Part shown: positions 4,339 to 6,268 of the stretch, in pieces
How positions within the stretch are numbered: position 1 is the first letter of the stretch
How the letters are laid out: the number at the start of each line of letters is the position of its first letter
Assembly: GCA_036397475.1 (NCBI GenBank)
Contig: DASWIV010000046.1
Location: 1-6,268, forward strand
Direction of reading: 5' to 3'
Source: DASWIV01 sp036397475
Lineage (GTDB): Bacteria; JAJVIF01; JAPKYR01
Length of the DNA stretch: 6,268 nt
Notes under the pieces: generated by a model
What the model was told of the DNA's origin: nothing
Seen by the model: only the letters and a program-made list of their open reading frames with translations
Database searches by the model: none
Position numbers and translations under genes: made by a program

Positions 4339-6268
4339 ATGAAACAAAGATCCATCTTTACTTCAACAATCACACTTTTAATTGTATTTTTCATTACCGG
4401 ATGCGCGACAGGAGTGGGTCCTGCAAGTAACCCCGTATCAGGCGACTCCGAAATAACCCCCACAAATCAGATTAACAAATCAGCCGAAATTACCCCCGAC
4501 GGCGGCTTGATCGATCTGGGCTGGTTCTACATTGAATTCGACGAGAACGCACTTGTTAACCCCGCGACTGTCAATATCACACAAGCCGAACTCGAACGAC
4601 CTCGCGACGGCGCGATTGTGGGCGGCGTACCTCTGCACATTTCGATTCTTCCTGAAAATTTCCTCTCCGAAGACGGTCATTACACGATAAACTTCGACCT
4701 GTCAAAACTCCCGAACAGCAGCCCCAACGCGGATTTTTCTGTGGCGAATACGAATATCGATATTGTCGGTGAATGGCAGACGGCTGGCGGCGATGTCGCG
4801 GGTGGAGCGGCGTGGGCGCATCGCTACGGTGATGTGGTAAAAACTTTCCCGGATAAATCCGAGATTACGGTCGCGCTTGTAGATTTTTCGGGGATACCTG
4901 AAATCACGACCGAGCCATATTTTACGGACGATCCGCGTACGATACCGGAGTATTACACTCGAAATGGTCAGGCAATACCTTTCGACCCGAAAAACCTTGG
5001 CCCTCTCGGCGACCGCATTCCAGTTATCTTGATTCACGGACTTCAATTCTTTAACATGAGTGAGCCTGAGTCAGTCAGCGATGAATCAGCCACTTATGGA
5101 ACAGAATCGTTCAGCGAAGTCTTGAAGTATTTGAACAAAAATTATTGCGACGTTTATTCAAGATTCAAATTCTTCTGGTTCAATTACCCTACCGGGGTAC
5201 ATATTTTTGGCGCCGGTGGAACCGGACAATGGCTGGGCGAATTAATTAATCAATGGGCTACTGTAAACGATCCGGCCCTGATGGAACGACCGCTTGTAAT
5301 TATGGGCCATTCGGAGGGCGGCCTTATCGCCCGTGAATATATGCAAAATCAGAGCGGCAATGTATTTCGCATAATAACAGCCGCGACGCCACATCTGGGG
5401 AGTCCGGTAGTAAACATTGCTTACGACGCAAAATACAATGGCTGGATACAGGAATGGATTAATGATTTCCTAACCCCCGGAATACTTGACCTCGCATGCT
5501 ACGAACCAATTTCTTATGAAGAAGATAAGTGGGGTCCTCTAAGCACAAGTGGACTTGGTAACGATCAACTTAAGTCTCTTAATGACGGCCTTGATCCGAA
5601 TGATGAACGGCTGATTGTATACGGAGCAACAAGGCAAGGGCCTGCGAAACCCTGGCTTTACTGGAATTCCCAACCCGTGGTCCACCAATGGTGCCTGGAT
5701 AAACTCGAGTCATTGGTCAAGCCCGGAGGTTTCCAGGAGGGCGCCGGCTACTATTACTCAGACTGCCTTGCACCTTGGCGAAGCCAATACTACTGGAGAC
5801 AAGGAGAAATTCTCCAAAAACATTTGGATCGAGCTTCGGCAAAAAAGGTTCACATGGACGTTCTCAAAGATCCGGTAGTTCTCCTGAAACTTTACGCTGA
5901 TATGCTGCAGATCGAGCAGGATCATCCTGACCAAGACCCAATCCCCGGCGACGGGAATTTGATTTGGGCGAAACGAGCTGGGGGGGGATTTTCTGACTAT
6001 GGAAACGGAATCGCCGCGCTTTCGGATAATTCCACTGTAGTTACAGGATATTTCCATAGTTCATCCACTTTCGGAGAGGGTGAGCCAAACGAAACCACAC
6101 TTGTCTCTAAAGGCGGAGCTGACATCTTCATCGCGCGCTATAATCCGGATGGAACACTCGCTTGGGCGAAACGCGCAGGCGGGGCATCCTCTGGCTATGG
6201 ATACGCAATCGCCGCGCTATCGGATAATTCCACTGTAGTTACAGGATATTTCGTTGATACAGCCACAT
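4339..6268 (+). CDS. Lipoprotein: lipase-like alpha/beta hydrolase fused to SBBP repeats (3' end outside window)
   Basis: One open frame of 643 complete codons runs off the window with no stop. Lys2 and Arg4, a hydrophobic stretch and lipobox ITGC (19-22) make Cys22 the lipid anchor. Residues about 35-210 are an unrecognised, probably beta-rich domain. Residues 227-530 are an alpha/beta hydrolase: strand and oxyanion loop IPVILIHG (His233-Gly234), nucleophile elbow GHSEGG with Ser325, and the lipase-type block TPHLGSP at 350-356. The proposed acid is Asp475 in SDCLAPWRSQ (usual form DGxVPxxS) and the proposed base is His505 in VHMDVLKDP. Such enzymes hydrolyse lipid or other esters; the substrate is unknown. 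From about 539 a 66-residue SBBP-type repeat begins (W543AKRAGG, then W609AKRAGG, each with LSDNSTVVTGYF), which usually builds extracellular beta-propellers. The triad falls in one frame, so the hydrolase region needs no frameshift. It acts outside the cytoplasmic membrane. Confidence 0.85.
   Translation, partial: MKQRSIFTSTITLLIVFFITGCATGVGPASNPVSGDSEITPTNQINKSAEITPDGGLIDLGWFYIEFDENALVNPATVNITQAELERPRDGAIVGGVPLHISILPENFLSEDGHYTINFDLSKLPNSSPNADFSVANTNIDIVGEWQTAGGDVAGGAAWAHRYGDVVKTFPDKSEITVALVDFSGIPEITTEPYFTDDPRTIPEYYTRNGQAIPFDPKNLGPLGDRIPVILIHGLQFFNMSEPESVSDESATYGTESFSEVLKYLNKNYCDVYSRFKFFWFNYPTGVHIFGAGGTGQWLGELINQWATVNDPALMERPLVIMGHSEGGLIAREYMQNQSGNVFRIITAATPHLGSPVVNIAYDAKYNGWIQEWINDFLTPGILDLACYEPISYEEDKWGPLSTSGLGNDQLKSLNDGLDPNDERLIVYGATRQGPAKPWLYWNSQPVVHQWCLDKLESLVKPGGFQEGAGYYYSDCLAPWRSQYYWRQGEILQKHLDRASAKKVHMDVLKDPVVLLKLYADMLQIEQDHPDQDPIPGDGNLIWAKRAGGGFSDYGNGIAALSDNSTVVTGYFHSSSTFGEGEPNETTLVSKGGADIFIARYNPDGTLAWAKRAGGASSGYGYAIAALSDNSTVVTGYFVDTAT
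5953..6268 (+). repeat. Start of an SBBP repeat array with a 198-bp period
   Basis: Residues from Gly539 on repeat every 66 residues. Repeat one is complete and repeat two runs off the window. Bases 6010-6054 and 6208-6252 match at 44 of 45 positions, including 33 identical bases in a row (6022-6054 and 6220-6252). The block between them (about 6055-6155) has no counterpart in view. Such DNA identity in a protein repeat points to recent duplication or gene conversion. Confidence 0.8.
5980..5987 (+). repeat. G8 homopolymer in the hydrolase-SBBP junction
   Basis: Eight consecutive G bases encode Gly-Gly-Gly (548-550) in the first SBBP repeat. The second repeat has GGCGGGG at the matching place. 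A change of one base would shift the frame and cut the protein off just after the hydrolase domain. Confidence 0.7.

Noticed and set aside
4480..5046. Minus-strand open frames opposite the N-terminal part of the lipase-like gene
   Set aside because: They are antisense to a continuous plus-strand coding frame and show no domain, start site or promoter of their own.
5615..5878. An alternative plus-strand frame of 87 codons inside the hydrolase, suggesting a frameshift
   Set aside because: The main frame carries the expected Asp475 and His505 motifs across exactly this stretch, so it is the coding frame and no shift is needed.

Overview
The window reads as chromosomal DNA from an uncultured, probably diderm (Gram-negative type) bacterium. 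Two predicted secreted proteins carry lipoprotein signal peptides with clear lipoboxes. Shine-Dalgarno sites, sigma70-type promoters and intrinsic terminators are all ordinary bacterial ones. Large lipoproteins with Ig-like 'PNGGE...W' repeats and SBBP-type propeller repeats are common in environmental and candidate-phylum genomes. I cannot name the lineage from sequence alone.

Layout, left to right. (1) 1-161 (+) is the C-terminal end of a thioredoxin-fold protein. (2) It converges, with a 15-bp gap, on 177-581 (-), a stand-alone cobalamin-binding subunit of the methylmalonyl-CoA mutase type that starts at GTG. (3) A divergent intergenic region (582-802) holds an extended -10 promoter for each side. 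(4) 803-3541 (+) encodes a 912-residue lipoprotein with an unrecognised N-terminal domain, two Ig-like repeats and an unrecognised C-terminal domain. It ends at a textbook intrinsic terminator. (5) 3600-4033 has no intact gene. It holds a cluster of related short inverted repeats, a terminator facing left, and a frameshifted-looking gene remnant on the minus strand that would feed that terminator. (6) 4034-4246 (+) is a small HicB-family protein with no HicA toxin beside it. (7) After a promoter with consensus -35 and -10 hexamers, 4339 to the window end (+) is one uninterrupted reading frame of at least 643 codons. It encodes a lipoprotein with an N-terminal domain, a lipase-like alpha/beta hydrolase (Ser325/Asp475/His505 proposed triad) and the start of an SBBP repeat array. 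It has no stop in the window.

The genes do not form one operon or a recognisable pathway. The common theme is envelope or surface proteins (two large lipoproteins, and possibly the thioredoxin-like protein) next to one central-metabolism B12 gene. The most notable item is the lipase-SBBP fusion, with a G8 tract at its domain junction and a 198-bp internal DNA repeat. I see no CRISPR array, tRNA, rRNA, transposase or clear defence system.
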